Source of the DNA: Xylanibacter ruminicola
GTDB lineage: Bacteria; Bacteroidota; Bacteroidia; Bacteroidales; Bacteroidaceae
DNA: 64,000 bases
Direction of reading: 5' to 3'
NCBI RefSeq assembly: GCF_900107775.1
Contig: NZ_FNRF01000002.1
Span: 62,001 to 126,000, forward strand
Below, one piece after another: positions 33,613 through 43,936 of the stretch (position 1 is the first letter of the stretch; every line of letters starts with the position of its first letter). A program made the position numbers and the translations under genes. The notes below the pieces were generated by a model. That model was not told where the DNA came from and did not search any database. It worked only from the letters and a program-made list of their open reading frames with translations.

Positions 33613-35199
33613 ATGTCAGATAAGATTAAACCAAGCGAAGTTTCCCAGGTGCTGCTCGATCAGCTCAAGGGAATCTCGGATGCCGAGAAGTTCGACGAGG
33701 TAGGTACCGTACTCACCGTCAGCGATGGTGTGGCACGTATCTACGGACTGCGCAACGCCGAGGCTAACGAGCTGCTGGAGTTTGAGAACGGTACCATGGC
33801 TATCGTGATGAACCTTGAGGAGGACAACGTAGGTTGTGTGCTCTTGGGCTCTACCTCAGGCATCAAGGAAGGCATGGTAGTGAAGCGTACCAAGCGTATC
33901 GCCTCTATCCGTGTAAACGACAACATGCTCGGTCGCGTTATCAATCCGCTGGGTCAGGCTATCGACGGTAAGGGTGATATCGATCTCACCGAGGCATTCG
34001 AGATGCCTCTGGATCGTAAGGCCCCTGGTGTTATCTACCGCCAGCCCGTTAAGGAGCCTCTGCAGACAGGATTGAAGGCCATCGACTCGATGATTCCTAT
34101 CGGTCGTGGACAGCGTGAGTTGATCATCGGCGACCGTCAGACGGGTAAGACCGCCATCGCCGTTGATACCATCATCAATCAGAAGAGTTTCTACGAGGCA
34201 GGTAAGCCCGTATATTGTATCTATGTAGCTATCGGTCAGAAGGCCAGTACCGTTGCTGCCCTCGTTTCTACACTGCAGGAGCACGGCGCTATGCCTTACA
34301 CCATCGTGGTAGCCGCTACAGCTGCCGATCCTGCTGCTATGCAGTACTATGCACCATTTGCCGGTGCTGCTATCGGTGAGTACTTCCGCGATCGCGGTCT
34401 GCCAGCCCTGGTAGTTTACGACGATCTGTCGAAGCAGGCTGTGGCCTATCGTGAGGTATCGCTGATTCTGCGTCGTCCTTCAGGACGTGAGGCTTATCCT
34501 GGTGATGTGTTCTATCTGCACTCACGCCTTTTGGAGCGTGCTGCTAAGATGAACGAACAGCAGGAGGTAGCCGAGCAGATGAACGACCTGCCCGAGTGTA
34601 TGAAGGGCCATGTAAAGGGTGGTGGTTCGCTTACCGCTCTGCCTATCATCGAGACTCAGGCCGGCGACGTATCGGCTTACATCCCAACTAACGTAATTTC
34701 GATTACCGACGGACAGATCTTCCTCGAGAGCGACCTCTTCAACCAAGGTTTCCGTCCTGCCATCAACGTAGGTATCTCGGTATCTCGTGTGGGTGGTTCA
34801 GCTCAGATCAAGAGTATGAAGAAGGTGGCTGGTACCTTGAAGATCGACCAGGCTCAGTATCGTGAGCTCGAGGCCTTCTCTAAGTTCTCGAGTGATATGG
34901 ATGCCGTAACAGCGATGACACTGGACCGTGGACGTAAAAACAACCAGTTGTTGATTCAGCCACAGTACAGCCCAATGCCAGTAGGCGAGCAGATCGCCAT
35001 CCTGTATTGCGGTGTACATGGTCTGATGCGTGAAGTGCCCATCGCTAAGGTACGCGAGTGCCAGACATCGTTCCTTGATAAGCTGCGCTCAGCTCATCCC
35101 GAGGTTATCGAGACCCTGGCCAGTGGTAAGATCGACGATGCTACCACCGCAACTATCGAGGCTGTAATGGCCGACATTGCTGGAACGTATAAAGCCTGA
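33613..35199 (+). CDS. atpA: F1Fo ATP synthase subunit alpha
   Basis: The non-catalytic nucleotide-binding F1 subunit has 528 residues, with Walker [10 protein letters not shown], the [40 protein letters not shown] signature (visible in full from about residue 268; key residues Arg-Arg-Pro-Gly-Arg-Glu) and the C-terminal helical domain. The order alpha then gamma follows the general F-type operon. Confidence 0.97.
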   Translation: MSDKIKPSEVSQVLLDQLKGISDAEKFDEVGTVLTVSDGVARIYGLRNAEANELLEFENGTMAIVMNLEEDNVGCVLLGSTSGIKEGMVVKRTKRIASIRVNDNMLGRVINPLGQAIDGKGDIDLTEAFEMPLDRKAPGVIYRQPVKEPLQTGLKAIDSMIPIGRGQRELIIGDRQTGKTAIAVDTIINQKSFYEAGKPVYCIYVAIGQKASTVAALVSTLQEHGAMPYTIVVAATAADPAAMQYYAPFAGAAIGEYFRDRGLPALVVYDDLSKQAVAYREVSLILRRPSGREAYPGDVFYLHSRLLERAAKMNEQQEVAEQMNDLPECMKGHVKGGGSLTALPIIETQAGDVSAYIPTNVISITDGQIFLESDLFNQGFRPAINVGISVSRVGGSAQIKSMKKVAGTLKIDQAQYRELEAFSKFSSDMDAVTAMTLDRGRKNNQLLIQPQYSPMPVGEQIAILYCGVHGLMREVPIAKVRECQTSFLDKLRSAHPEVIETLASGKIDDATTATIEAVMADIAGTYKA

Positions 35200-35205
35200 T
35201 AGCCT

Positions 35206-36180
35206 ATGCCTAGCCTGAAAGAAATTAAAGGCCGCATAGCCTCAGTCAATTCTACGCGAAAGATTACGTCGGCTATGAAGATGGTTGCCTCCAGCAAACT
35301 GCACCACGCACAGGTGGCTATTCAGAATATGCTGCCTTACGAGGAGTTGTTGGAGCACATCCTCAAGTCGTTCTTAGCTGCCGAAGCCGAGGCTCAGACT
35401 ATCTACGATCAGGAGCGCCCTGTAAAAAGGGCTGCGCTTGTGGTGTTCTCAAGTAACTCGTCGCTTTGCGGCGGTTTCAATGCCAACATCATCAAGCAGA
35501 TGACACATGCCGTGGATGAGTACGCCGAAACCATAGGTCGCGATAATGTGGAGATTTATCCCATTGGTCGCAAGGTGTACGAGAAGGCACGCAAGATGGG
35601 TTTGAATGTGCAGGGCGAGTATTCGGCCCTTGCCGATCATCCCAATGTGCACGACTGCATTGAGATAGCTATGGAGCTGGGTCGTAAGTTTGCTCAGGGC
35701 GAGATTGATAAGGTTGAACTCATCTATCACCACTTTAAGAGTGCAGGTTCGCAGGTACTTACCCGCAAAACATTCCTGCCAATCGATGTGGAGAGTGAGT
35801 TGAAGGCTGATCATGAGCGCGATCTTGAGAGTGTGATTGCCACCAAGCAGAGTCAGGAGTACCTTAAGAATAGGGGAGAGCGTAAGGACGAGGGTGCTAA
35901 GAGCGAAGAGGTTAAGCCACTTAACGATAACTTTATCGTTGAGCCCGACATGAACTGTGTGCTCTCGCTGCTCATGCCAAAACTGGCTCACCTGATGCTC
36001 TACACAGCCCTGTTGGATAGCAATGCCTCCGAGCATGCAGCCCGAATGGTAGCTATGCAAACGGCCACTGATAATGCCGATGAATTGCTGCGCCAGCTCA
36101 ACTTACAATACAACAAGAGCCGCCAGCAAGCCATTACATCCGAATTGCTCGATATTGTGGGTGGTTCGGTTAATAACTAA
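35206..36180 (+). CDS. atpG: F1Fo ATP synthase subunit gamma
   Basis: The 324-residue central-stalk subunit has the N-terminal RIASVNSTRKITSAMKMVAS and C-terminal ATDNADELLRQLNLQYNKSRQQAIT helices that form the rotor coil. It is longer than the E. coli subunit (287). The extra length is a charged, probably disordered insertion near residues 205-240 (YLKNRGERKDEGAKSEEV). It is the last gene of the operon and is followed by a terminator. Confidence 0.96.
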   Translation: MPSLKEIKGRIASVNSTRKITSAMKMVASSKLHHAQVAIQNMLPYEELLEHILKSFLAAEAEAQTIYDQERPVKRAALVVFSSNSSLCGGFNANIIKQMTHAVDEYAETIGRDNVEIYPIGRKVYEKARKMGLNVQGEYSALADHPNVHDCIEIAMELGRKFAQGEIDKVELIYHHFKSAGSQVLTRKTFLPIDVESELKADHERDLESVIATKQSQEYLKNRGERKDEGAKSEEVKPLNDNFIVEPDMNCVLSLLMPKLAHLMLYTALLDSNASEHAARMVAMQTATDNADELLRQLNLQYNKSRQQAITSELLDIVGGSVNN

Positions 36181-36185
36181 CATGT

Positions 36186-36230
36186 AAAAGAAGTTTGCGA
36201 AACCAAAAACGCAAACTTCTTTTATTTTTA
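36186..36230 (+). terminator. Terminator of the ATP synthase operon
   Basis: A perfect 14-bp stem (AAAAGAAGTTTGCG, 36186-36199, with its complement at 36210-36223) and 10-base loop is followed by TATTTTTATT. Confidence 0.92.
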
Positions 36231-36251
36231 TTCTAAATTATGTTAAACACC

Positions 36252-36293
36252 AAACTCAATTTTTGAGTTTTTGCAAGATTTTTTATAATTTTG
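36252..36293 (+). promoter_or_regulatory. Promoter of the fimbrial operon with overlapping inverted repeat
   Basis: TTTG (36262-36265), a 20-base spacer and TAATTTTG (36286-36293) match consensus. A perfect inverted repeat, AAACTCAA-TTT-TTGAGTTT at 36252-36270, covers the -33 element and may be an operator. It is the only good promoter seen ahead of the 22.8-kb gene set ending at 59106. No flanking invertible repeats or recombinase gene were found. Confidence 0.65.
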
Positions 36294-36342
36294 CACTCGC
36301 TTAAAAAGAGGATATTGATTTAAAATTATTTAAAAAATTAAA

Positions 36343-37749
36343 GTGCGACAAGTAAACTACTGTCTACTACGACACTTGTGGTGTGTGTTATTCGTGCTTT
36401 TAGTCCAAGCAAACGCTTTGGCTCAGAAGCCTGATGTGCGGCTATACAAACAGCTGCCCGATTACCCTTTTGTGTTTGTTTCCGATTCCCTTGTGTCTAC
36501 ACCACCGGTTATCAGCGATTCGCTGTTCGATATGATTGCGCGAGGTGTGCGATTCAAAGTAAACAGAACCGAACTGCCCACCAACGATTCCTTTATCTCG
36601 TTGTATAACGATAGCTTGGTGCCTTGGCTCAAGAATCACAATCTTATTCTGCGCCAGGTGTTTGTTAAGGGAGCAGCTTCGCCCGAAGGTCCTTATGATA
36701 ACAACCTGCGTCTCAGTCGTGAGCGTACCAATCGCTTGATTGAATTCCTGAGCAGCAACATCAATCAGCCCATAGCTCATCGTCCCATCAATTCAAAGTT
36801 TGTAACCGAGGATTATGCCTATCTGGTAAAACTGATGGAGCTGGCTGGCGATGCCGAATATCAGCAGGTAAAACGCATCTGGGATAGCTGCAATGGTGAT
36901 GAGCGCCTGTGCAAAAGTAGACTGATGGCGCTGAATGGCGGCACCACCTGGAATCGCCTGTTGCAGGTGTATTATCCCACATTGCGCCAGAGCCGTATGG
37001 TGCTTTGGTATATGATTAATCCCGAGTACATGCCTATCCCCAAGTGCAACTCTGTGCTTAGGGCTGATATGCTGGCTGTACCTGGTGTTGCAGCCTATCT
37101 GCCGCTATCATCCGATAGCACGTCAACCAAGGTGTACAAGCGCCGCCACTTGATAGCTATCCGTACCAATCTGCTGCACGATTTCCTGTATGTGCCCCAG
37201 TTCGGTTTTGCTCCTGGTGCCAATATCCAGTTAGAGTATTATCCGCTGTCGGGCCACTATACCTATAATGCAGGTTTCACTTTTACCAATCATCGCCATT
37301 GGGACACCCATAAATTCATGCAGATTCGCGATGCCCAGTTAGAGGTCCGTCGCTATTTTAAAGGTCAAGGTCAGTTCCTGGGTACCTATCTCGGCGCCTA
37401 TGCCGAAGGTATGGTTTACGGCATCGGCTTTAGCGCCACCAAAGGCTGGGAAGGCGAGGGTGGAGGTGCAGGCCTCACTATCGGTCACACCTGCAAACTC
37501 AACAAAAAAGGCAGTCTGCGTTTAGAACTGAGTCTGAGTGCAGGTGCGTTTGTTACGGTTTATGATCCCTATGTATGGGGCAATCCTATCAATGGTACCA
37601 TCGATGGACTCTACTACTATGATTACCATGGTAGTACCAGTTTGTTTAAGGAGCGAAACCATCGCTTTATGTGGTTCGGTCCCACCAATGCAGGCATCCA
37701 TCTTACTTACGACATTATTTACCGAAAGAAGAAGGAGGTTACACGATGA
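36343..37749 (+). CDS. OmpA-like/DUF3575 outer-membrane protein of fimbrial operon
   Basis: The 468-residue protein has a signal peptide (LWCVLFVLLVQANALAQ), then a domain of OmpA-like character (VFVKGAASPEGPYDNNLRLSRERTNRL, about 105-130), and a C-terminal half (about 265-465) of amphipathic strands resembling the DUF3575 outer-membrane barrel (RTNLLHDFLYVPQFGFAPG). In other Bacteroidetes such proteins stand at the head of fimbrillin clusters. A role in anchoring or exporting pilus subunits is inferred. The frame opens with GTG at 36343; no upstream ATG is in frame. Its TGA overlaps the next ATG (ATGA), so the two are translationally coupled. Confidence 0.75.
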   Translation: MRQVNYCLLRHLWCVLFVLLVQANALAQKPDVRLYKQLPDYPFVFVSDSLVSTPPVISDSLFDMIARGVRFKVNRTELPTNDSFISLYNDSLVPWLKNHNLILRQVFVKGAASPEGPYDNNLRLSRERTNRLIEFLSSNINQPIAHRPINSKFVTEDYAYLVKLMELAGDAEYQQVKRIWDSCNGDERLCKSRLMALNGGTTWNRLLQVYYPTLRQSRMVLWYMINPEYMPIPKCNSVLRADMLAVPGVAAYLPLSSDSTSTKVYKRRHLIAIRTNLLHDFLYVPQFGFAPGANIQLEYYPLSGHYTYNAGFTFTNHRHWDTHKFMQIRDAQLEVRRYFKGQGQFLGTYLGAYAEGMVYGIGFSATKGWEGEGGGAGLTIGHTCKLNKKGSLRLELSLSAGAFVTVYDPYVWGNPINGTIDGLYYYDYHGSTSLFKERNHRFMWFGPTNAGIHLTYDIIYRKKKEVTR

Positions 37750-38912
37750 AACGCTTACATATTATATATATAACAGTTATCATGCTGAGCCTGGCCTCGT
37801 GTATCGAGCCGCCCTTGCATCTGCCCGGACAGGAGCTTGCCGTTGATCTGCAGGTAGCCCAGACTGAGTTGAATGTCGTATGGGACAACGAGGTACAGTT
37901 AGAACACGAGTGGTATTACGGCTGGGACCTGAAGGACGACTCTATCTGGGGACATATCGGTTATCCCACACCTACGCGTTACGAGGTGCGCCGCTATTAC
38001 AAGGGCGATAATCCTTTAGGTATGCATACTAATTTGGATGCCTTTACTACCAACACTAGTAGGTTCCGCCGTTACTTCCAGTTTGGATATTACGACATGC
38101 TGTTCTATAGCGACATCGACTCCGAAGATGGTACACAGGTGCTGGTGATGAACGAGACGCCCGACTCTGTGATTGCTACCACCACAGGCACACGAGGCAT
38201 TTCGCGAAGCATCCTGAATATGAGTCGTGCCAATAGTGGTGACTCTACGGGAGTTATCGGATTGCTCAACCAGCCCGAGATTTTCTATGCCGCCTATACC
38301 GAGAACGTGTATATATCAAGTGATTTGAACGATTACGAATACGATCCCGTTGAGAATATCTACATTAAACACCTCGAGGCTAAGTTGCGCCCGCTGGTTT
38401 ATATCTATCTGGTGCAGTTTATCCTGTATAACAACGAGGATGGCAAGATTACAGGTGTTAACGGTAATGCGGCGCTGTCGTCGATGGCCAGCGCCACCAA
38501 CGTAAATACGGGTCATACCAGTAGCACACCCGCTGTGGTTTACTTTAATACCCGCATGAAGAAGAACCAGGTGGTTGATGGACAGGCGTGCGATGTGATT
38601 GGTGGAAAACTCACCACCTTCGGACTCTGCGATAACGAGCCTTACACCCGTTCGGGTTCTACCTATTCTGGTTCACGTGGAAACCTGAAGAACTACCTGT
38701 ATTACGACCTGGTTTGGAACAACGGACAGGTGAAGACCTATGATTTCGAGGTTACCGACCAATGTCTGGCTCAGGCACATGGTGGTATTCTTACTGTAAA
38801 GATCGACTGCTCAAAGCTTACCCCTCCCGAAAGCGAAGAGTCGGGTAGTGGCAGTCTGTTTGTCCCCACCGTCGAGGATTACGATGAGGTGTTCTGGGAG
38901 ATTGAGATTTAA
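37746..38912 (+). CDS. DUF5119 lipoprotein of fimbrial operon
   Basis: The 388-residue protein starts with a lipoprotein signal (VIMLSLASC, lipid Cys18). The body matches the DUF5119 type seen beside fimbrillin genes (VVWDNEVQLEHEWYYGWD near residues 43-60, YYDLVWNNGQVKTYDFEVT near the end). Unlike the eleven following lipoproteins it lacks the Thr-Arg-Ala/Thr maturation motif, which suggests it stays lipid-anchored as a base or accessory protein. Function is not established. It starts within the stop of the preceding gene. Confidence 0.75.
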   Translation: MKRLHIIYITVIMLSLASCIEPPLHLPGQELAVDLQVAQTELNVVWDNEVQLEHEWYYGWDLKDDSIWGHIGYPTPTRYEVRRYYKGDNPLGMHTNLDAFTTNTSRFRRYFQFGYYDMLFYSDIDSEDGTQVLVMNETPDSVIATTTGTRGISRSILNMSRANSGDSTGVIGLLNQPEIFYAAYTENVYISSDLNDYEYDPVENIYIKHLEAKLRPLVYIYLVQFILYNNEDGKITGVNGNAALSSMASATNVNTGHTSSTPAVVYFNTRMKKNQVVDGQACDVIGGKLTTFGLCDNEPYTRSGSTYSGSRGNLKNYLYYDLVWNNGQVKTYDFEVTDQCLAQAHGGILTVKIDCSKLTPPESEESGSGSLFVPTVEDYDEVFWEIEI

Positions 38913-38955
38913 AACAACGAAATAATAATAACACGATATTAAACAGTTACGCAAA

Positions 38956-40380
38956 ATGAAAAAACAAGTATTATTCGCAATCGCAACCATGACCCTGGCC
39001 AGCTGCAGCAGCGATGGCCTGGTAAACAATTCGTCATCAGGCGGTGGCGAGGCACCTATTGCCTTTAGTGTAGAGAAAAAGAACATCACCCGTGCTACAA
39101 ATCTTGAGACTTTGGGTCACTACAACTTCGGTGTTTGGGCTTACAAGTACAAGGAAGGCGCCAAAACAGGTGCAGAGGTAATGAATCATTATCTTGTAGG
39201 TTATTCAAATGGCGTTGATGAGGGTTACGACAAATCTAAGGCTACCACATGGGCTGGAAGTACAGATTCTGATGAGGACCACGTATCACCTTGGTTCTAT
39301 GAAGGTCTTGGAAATGGCGAATATTCAACAACAAACTCAAAGTTCTATCAGAGTGGTCAGACTGCGTATATGGCTAAGAACTCAAAGCAGATTCTGCGTT
39401 ATTGGGACTTGGCTTATGCTACAACAAACTTCTATGCATATGCTCCATACAATCAGAATGTTACTTTTGAAGAGAGTTCAACTGGTGCAAAGACAATGAC
39501 TTTTGGTGCCACCAATACCATTCGTGATGGTTATGACAACCCTTTGAATAGCGCTTATACAGGTTTTGATCGTTCATTGTCAGAGTATATGTATGCAGGT
39601 GTTCAGGCTACAAATTCTGCAAAGAAGGACGTGATTGTACCTTTCAAACACATGGGTGCTCAGGTTAACGTCCGTTTCTATGAGGATATTCCTAACTACC
39701 GTGTAGAGATTATCGACTTGGGTGCTGATAATGGTACATTTGCTACTGATGTTAAGGATGATTTGAAAAAGGGCATCCAGGCTACTCCTGCAAAGAAAAC
39801 AGAAGATACTTATGGAAGCAGTAAATATTTTACTACAAATGGTGCCACAATAACCTTTGATGCTGACGCAACACCAACTTTTAAATATACAACTGAGGGT
39901 AGTAATGAAACTTCGGATAACCTGATGTTCTTGGTTCCTAATACGAATCTTGATGAGACTACAATTCCTGGTCATAAGTTGATCCCAGAGGCTGTAACCT
40001 CTGGTACTCAGACTGCATTTGCAACATCTCCAACAGTATACTATGCTGTAGCACAGCCAGATAACAGCGAAACAGGCTTCACCTTCCATATCTCTTATCG
40101 TATTATTGCAGAGGATAATAAGGAAGTAATCACAGTTCATAATGCTACAGTATTTGTTCCTGCAAAGGATGGCTCTGAATTTATTGCTGCTTGGCAGCCT
40201 AACGTAAAGTATACCTATTCTTTCAAGATTACAAAGAACTCTACTGGTACAACATATCCTGAAACAGAAATTAAACCAACAGATCCAACACCAAGCACTA
40301 AAAAGAGTCTTTATCCTATCGTGTTTGATGGTGCTACTATCGAAGATTATACACCAAATTCGAATGCGAAAGAATACTAA
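38956..40380 (+). CDS. Fimbrillin-family lipoprotein 1 (candidate major subunit)
   Basis: The 474-residue protein has a lipoprotein signal (MTLASCSS, Cys17), then NITRAT with Arg46, the same residue number as the gingipain cleavage site of P. gingivalis FimA. Motifs shared with the following genes are ILRYWDLAYATTNFYAYAP and the late KYTYSFKIT strand. It has a longer C-terminal tail (about 40 residues after that strand; TPSTKKSLYPIVFDG) than the others, possibly a donor strand. Codons are markedly AT-rich compared with the next gene. As the first fimbrillin with a single module it is the best candidate for the shaft, which is inference. Confidence 0.78.
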   Translation: MKKQVLFAIATMTLASCSSDGLVNNSSSGGGEAPIAFSVEKKNITRATNLETLGHYNFGVWAYKYKEGAKTGAEVMNHYLVGYSNGVDEGYDKSKATTWAGSTDSDEDHVSPWFYEGLGNGEYSTTNSKFYQSGQTAYMAKNSKQILRYWDLAYATTNFYAYAPYNQNVTFEESSTGAKTMTFGATNTIRDGYDNPLNSAYTGFDRSLSEYMYAGVQATNSAKKDVIVPFKHMGAQVNVRFYEDIPNYRVEIIDLGADNGTFATDVKDDLKKGIQATPAKKTEDTYGSSKYFTTNGATITFDADATPTFKYTTEGSNETSDNLMFLVPNTNLDETTIPGHKLIPEAVTSGTQTAFATSPTVYYAVAQPDNSETGFTFHISYRIIAEDNKEVITVHNATVFVPAKDGSEFIAAWQPNVKYTYSFKITKNSTGTTYPETEIKPTDPTPSTKKSLYPIVFDGATIEDYTPNSNAKEY

Positions 40381-41584
40381 AAAATATAATTATACCCTGT
40401 GGTGGGCTGGCGCACTTTTGTGCGCTGGCCTTACCGCTTGTACTGCCGACACTACCATTCAAGAGGAGGATGTGGTTGATAACCAAACGCCTATGGCATT
40501 TGGCACATCGCTCTCAACATCTGAGTCGGCTGTTACCCGTGCCGCTACCTCGTTAGCTGCGGGGTTTAAGGTTGGCACATGGAAGAAATTTAAACAGGAA
40601 GGCGAGCAGCTGGTGATGGATGGCTATCAGGTAAATTACAACTCCGCTGCCACCACCTATCGCTGGTATTACGAAGGTGTTAACAACCAGGTGCTGCGCT
40701 ACTGGGACCTCTCGGCCTATCCCTACGAGTTCCGTGCCGTATCGCCTTACTTCGATGGTGCCACAATCACAACATCAGGCTTAGATTTAAACTTAACAGG
40801 CCACCGTCCGTTCAAGGCACAAATCTATATAAACGGCACGTATAATGTTTCTAACGATGAGAGTGAGCCCTGTGTAGTGGCGCAAGTATGCCGCAAGCAG
40901 AATGGCTCTTATTTTGAAGACTACGACGAAATTAAATCTACAGAGATTAATACTGATGGCAAGACAAATGCCGTACGCGAGGTGCAGATGCCTTTTCATC
41001 ACTTGATAACCAAAGTGGGATTCCGTATCTTTATCGACGATCCTCAGCCTTCATCGCCAACCTATAAGGTTACGCTGAAGAGCATTAAAATCTCAGTGGT
41101 AAATGCTGATAATCAGTTTATTACAGCCAGCAATCGCTATACCGCAACCAATACTCAGGGCTTGGGCAGCGGTACCTTTGCTGAGAATACTAGAGCAACA
41201 GACGAATTTACGCTGCTGCAGCATGGCGAATACACAGACGAGAACCTGCGTGAACACCTGAACCGTGCAACGGCTTACGACTTGTGCGAAAACTACATGC
41301 AGCAGATACCCCAAAAAGATGTTCAGATTCGTGTGCAGGTTGAGATGCTCACCTACAACGAGGTAAACGGAACAATGGTAGATACCAAAAACATTACTTA
41401 CGATCGCGTGCTCAGCTTGGATAAAACAAGCACCACAGGCGATAAGTTTACTTGGGAGCCTGATACCCGCTACATATATTATCTGCATATCCCCAACTTG
41501 ATAAAAGACGATATCTACCTTGACACGTGCGAGGTTTTGTTGTGGGACGAGGTGCAGACTTCAGATATCACCATAGAATTATAA
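40364..41584 (+). CDS. Fimbrillin-family lipoprotein 2
   Basis: The 406-residue protein overlaps the previous gene by 17 bases. It has a lipoprotein signal (LLCAGLTAC, Cys26), AVTRAA with Arg59, and a single fimbrillin module (VLRYWDLSAYPYEFRAVSPY; FHHLITKVGFRIF; ending LLWDEVQTSDITIEL). The start at 40364 puts the signal peptide at the N-terminus; the open frame extends further upstream inside its neighbour. It is paralogous to the first fimbrillin but uses far more G/C-ending codons. Confidence 0.78.
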   Translation: MRKNTKKYNYTLWWAGALLCAGLTACTADTTIQEEDVVDNQTPMAFGTSLSTSESAVTRAATSLAAGFKVGTWKKFKQEGEQLVMDGYQVNYNSAATTYRWYYEGVNNQVLRYWDLSAYPYEFRAVSPYFDGATITTSGLDLNLTGHRPFKAQIYINGTYNVSNDESEPCVVAQVCRKQNGSYFEDYDEIKSTEINTDGKTNAVREVQMPFHHLITKVGFRIFIDDPQPSSPTYKVTLKSIKISVVNADNQFITASNRYTATNTQGLGSGTFAENTRATDEFTLLQHGEYTDENLREHLNRATAYDLCENYMQQIPQKDVQIRVQVEMLTYNEVNGTMVDTKNITYDRVLSLDKTSTTGDKFTWEPDTRYIYYLHIPNLIKDDIYLDTCEVLLWDEVQTSDITIEL

Positions 41585-41607
41585 TAAAAAAAAGAAAGAA
41601 TAAGATA

Positions 41608-43893
41608 ATGACTACACTTTTTAAGTACACCCTGTCAATGGTTGCCCTTTGTGGCGCTTTGGCTTCATGTTCCGACGAAACCACAAGCGGTGGTAATGCG
41701 AACAACAACGATGGTAAGGAGCTGATTGCTCTTTCAGGTAACGACAACGGCGTAACTCGCGCCGCCCTCACTCGTGGTGGTTTTTCTGCTGCCACAACAG
41801 TTGAAATGCGTATAAAAGCTGAGGATATTAGTGGTATTGTTACAACTGATCGCTACGCTAAAGCTACTGCAACAGCATCAGCAACTACGGGTAACGATTT
41901 GTCTTCGCTCACTTATGCTGGCGGTATGGCACGTTATTGGGACGATGCTTTTGGCCGTAATTCACAGTTAACGATTTATGCGTTTGCTATCCCTGGTAAA
42001 ACCGATGCTACTTTGCTGCCTACTTGGTCATCTGACGGCTGGACAGCTGTTGATGCAAGCACTAACCCTAACTGGTATATAGGTACTGAGTACACAACAG
42101 TAACTTGGGGTGTAGAAACAGTCCAGACTGCTGCCACAATGCTTGAGGACGACCTTACCTATAGTAATAATATTAGTGCAAATGGTAAAGGTGGCCGTTA
42201 TTATTATACATACAATACAAGCAATAGTACTTGGACTGAAAACAAATTTGGCGATGGCCCATTAACATGGACTGCTAAGGCTAAAGGCGAGACCACTGGT
42301 AAGTTTGATAAGGGCCACTTGGTTTTCAAGCACGCTTTGGCTAAGATTGAGATTAACCTGAAGGAGAGTAACGGCTACGACACATCTTCTGCTGGTGATT
42401 TTCAGTGGACGAATACTGCCACTGGTCAGAACATCACCCTGACAGGCTTTAACACCAGTGGTACTTTCGATGTGTCTGATGGTTCGTGGGATGGTCTGTC
42501 TTCTTCAAAAATCACCCAGATGGATGAAGAAACTGGTACACCTGCAGCTCAGACTACTCGTCAGTTGTATGCATACGTATTGCCTGGTACCAATCTCTAT
42601 AATACTACTACCAATGTTGTAGAGTTCGAGATTGATAACTCGAAGTATTATGTAACAGGTACTCAGATTGCTAATGCTATTCGTAAGTACTATGAGAATG
42701 CTACGGATGCAACTGCTGCTTACAAAACATTTACTACAATCGAGTCAGGTAAGCACTATGTCATCAACCTCTCTGTCGCCAAGAAGAGTATTGAGCGCAT
42801 CACGGCTGCAATCGTAGACTGGGAGACTGTTAACTCTGACGATGCCGATGCCCAGAATACCTATGCAAAGTTTACTTTGGACGATCGTGGTTCAAAACTT
42901 ACTGATGTAAGCGATTTGAAGTTTAACCTCTATCGTGCCGCTAAGGATGCCGGCGACTACATTACAGCAAACACTGAAGCAAACTACGATTGGAAATCTG
43001 GCTATTCAACAACTGCTGCCACCAAATTGTATGATACAAACAACAGTTTATGGACGACAAATTGGTACTACGATAACAACCAAACTTATTATCACTTCCG
43101 TGCTGTCGGTGATAATGATGGTGCAAATGTTGGTATCAATACCGATGCCAACAATGGCGATTACTTTTCCATCGGTTCTGGTTCTGCTTATAAGGATTAC
43201 ATCTGGGGTGCTCCATTCAATAAGAATACTGGTAATACATTTACTTACTCTACCACTTACGGTTTCGATGGCGCTAGCACTACTACCCACCAGCTGGCGC
43301 AGGCTATTAGTTCAACAGGTAGTCAGATCAATATGCTGCTGTTCCACGTAACCAGCCATATTACGGTAAATATAAAGACTACAACAGGTGACAATAAGGT
43401 AACTCTGGATGGTACTAACACGAAGGTTGAGATTCTGAAATTCCTCCCCGATGGAAAAGTGCTGATGGGTAATGGTTTGGTTTCTGCTTCTGGCACAAGA
43501 ACTACTAAAGCAATGAATCTTGACGCCTATACAGTTGAGAATGGTACAACTCCCGCTCAGGTTACATTTAGCTATGGTGTTGTTCCACAGTCACTTTCCG
43601 ATGGTACAACTGACGGCACTATCGGTCTGCGCATCACTACACCTGATGGCAACCAGTATGTGGTAAGTGATTTGAGCAAATGTACAGCTACTGCGATAAC
43701 AAATGACAACTTGACCAATCCTTACACAGAGAAAGATGATAAAGGTAACTACAAAATTACCTCTTGGTTTCCTGGTTACAAATACACTTATAACATTACC
43801 ATCAAGAAGACTGGTATTGAGCGTATAACCGCTGCTGTTGTAGGATGGGAGACTGTAACAGGTAAGGATATTGAGATCGACCTGGAGAATTAA
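41608..43893 (+). CDS. Fimbrillin-family lipoprotein 3 (two modules)
   Basis: The 761-residue protein has a lipoprotein signal (CGALASCSD, Cys21) and GVTRAA with Arg51. It contains two successive fimbrillin-like modules: the first ends near residue 405 with IERITAAIVDWETV and the second at the C-terminus with IERITAAVVGWETV. Each has an aromatic YWDD or YYHFRAV strand and a HALAKIEI or HVTSHITV strand. The second module is clearly related to the second module of the next gene (YIWGAPF, VLMGNGLV, YGVVPQSL), so whole genes were duplicated. It begins 23 bases after the previous stop. Confidence 0.78.
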   Translation: MTTLFKYTLSMVALCGALASCSDETTSGGNANNNDGKELIALSGNDNGVTRAALTRGGFSAATTVEMRIKAEDISGIVTTDRYAKATATASATTGNDLSSLTYAGGMARYWDDAFGRNSQLTIYAFAIPGKTDATLLPTWSSDGWTAVDASTNPNWYIGTEYTTVTWGVETVQTAATMLEDDLTYSNNISANGKGGRYYYTYNTSNSTWTENKFGDGPLTWTAKAKGETTGKFDKGHLVFKHALAKIEINLKESNGYDTSSAGDFQWTNTATGQNITLTGFNTSGTFDVSDGSWDGLSSSKITQMDEETGTPAAQTTRQLYAYVLPGTNLYNTTTNVVEFEIDNSKYYVTGTQIANAIRKYYENATDATAAYKTFTTIESGKHYVINLSVAKKSIERITAAIVDWETVNSDDADAQNTYAKFTLDDRGSKLTDVSDLKFNLYRAAKDAGDYITANTEANYDWKSGYSTTAATKLYDTNNSLWTTNWYYDNNQTYYHFRAVGDNDGANVGINTDANNGDYFSIGSGSAYKDYIWGAPFNKNTGNTFTYSTTYGFDGASTTTHQLAQAISSTGSQINMLLFHVTSHITVNIKTTTGDNKVTLDGTNTKVEILKFLPDGKVLMGNGLVSASGTRTTKAMNLDAYTVENGTTPAQVTFSYGVVPQSLSDGTTDGTIGLRITTPDGNQYVVSDLSKCTATAITNDNLTNPYTEKDDKGNYKITSWFPGYKYTYNITIKKTGIERITAAVVGWETVTGKDIEIDLEN

Positions 43894-43936
43894 TTATTTG
43901 TAACTACACTACTAAACGTATTATTAGATTTACAAA

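Noticed and set aside
36181..36342. Invertible promoter ahead of the fimbrial operon
   Set aside because: Only one short palindrome is present; no distant inverted repeats or recombinase gene were found in the window.
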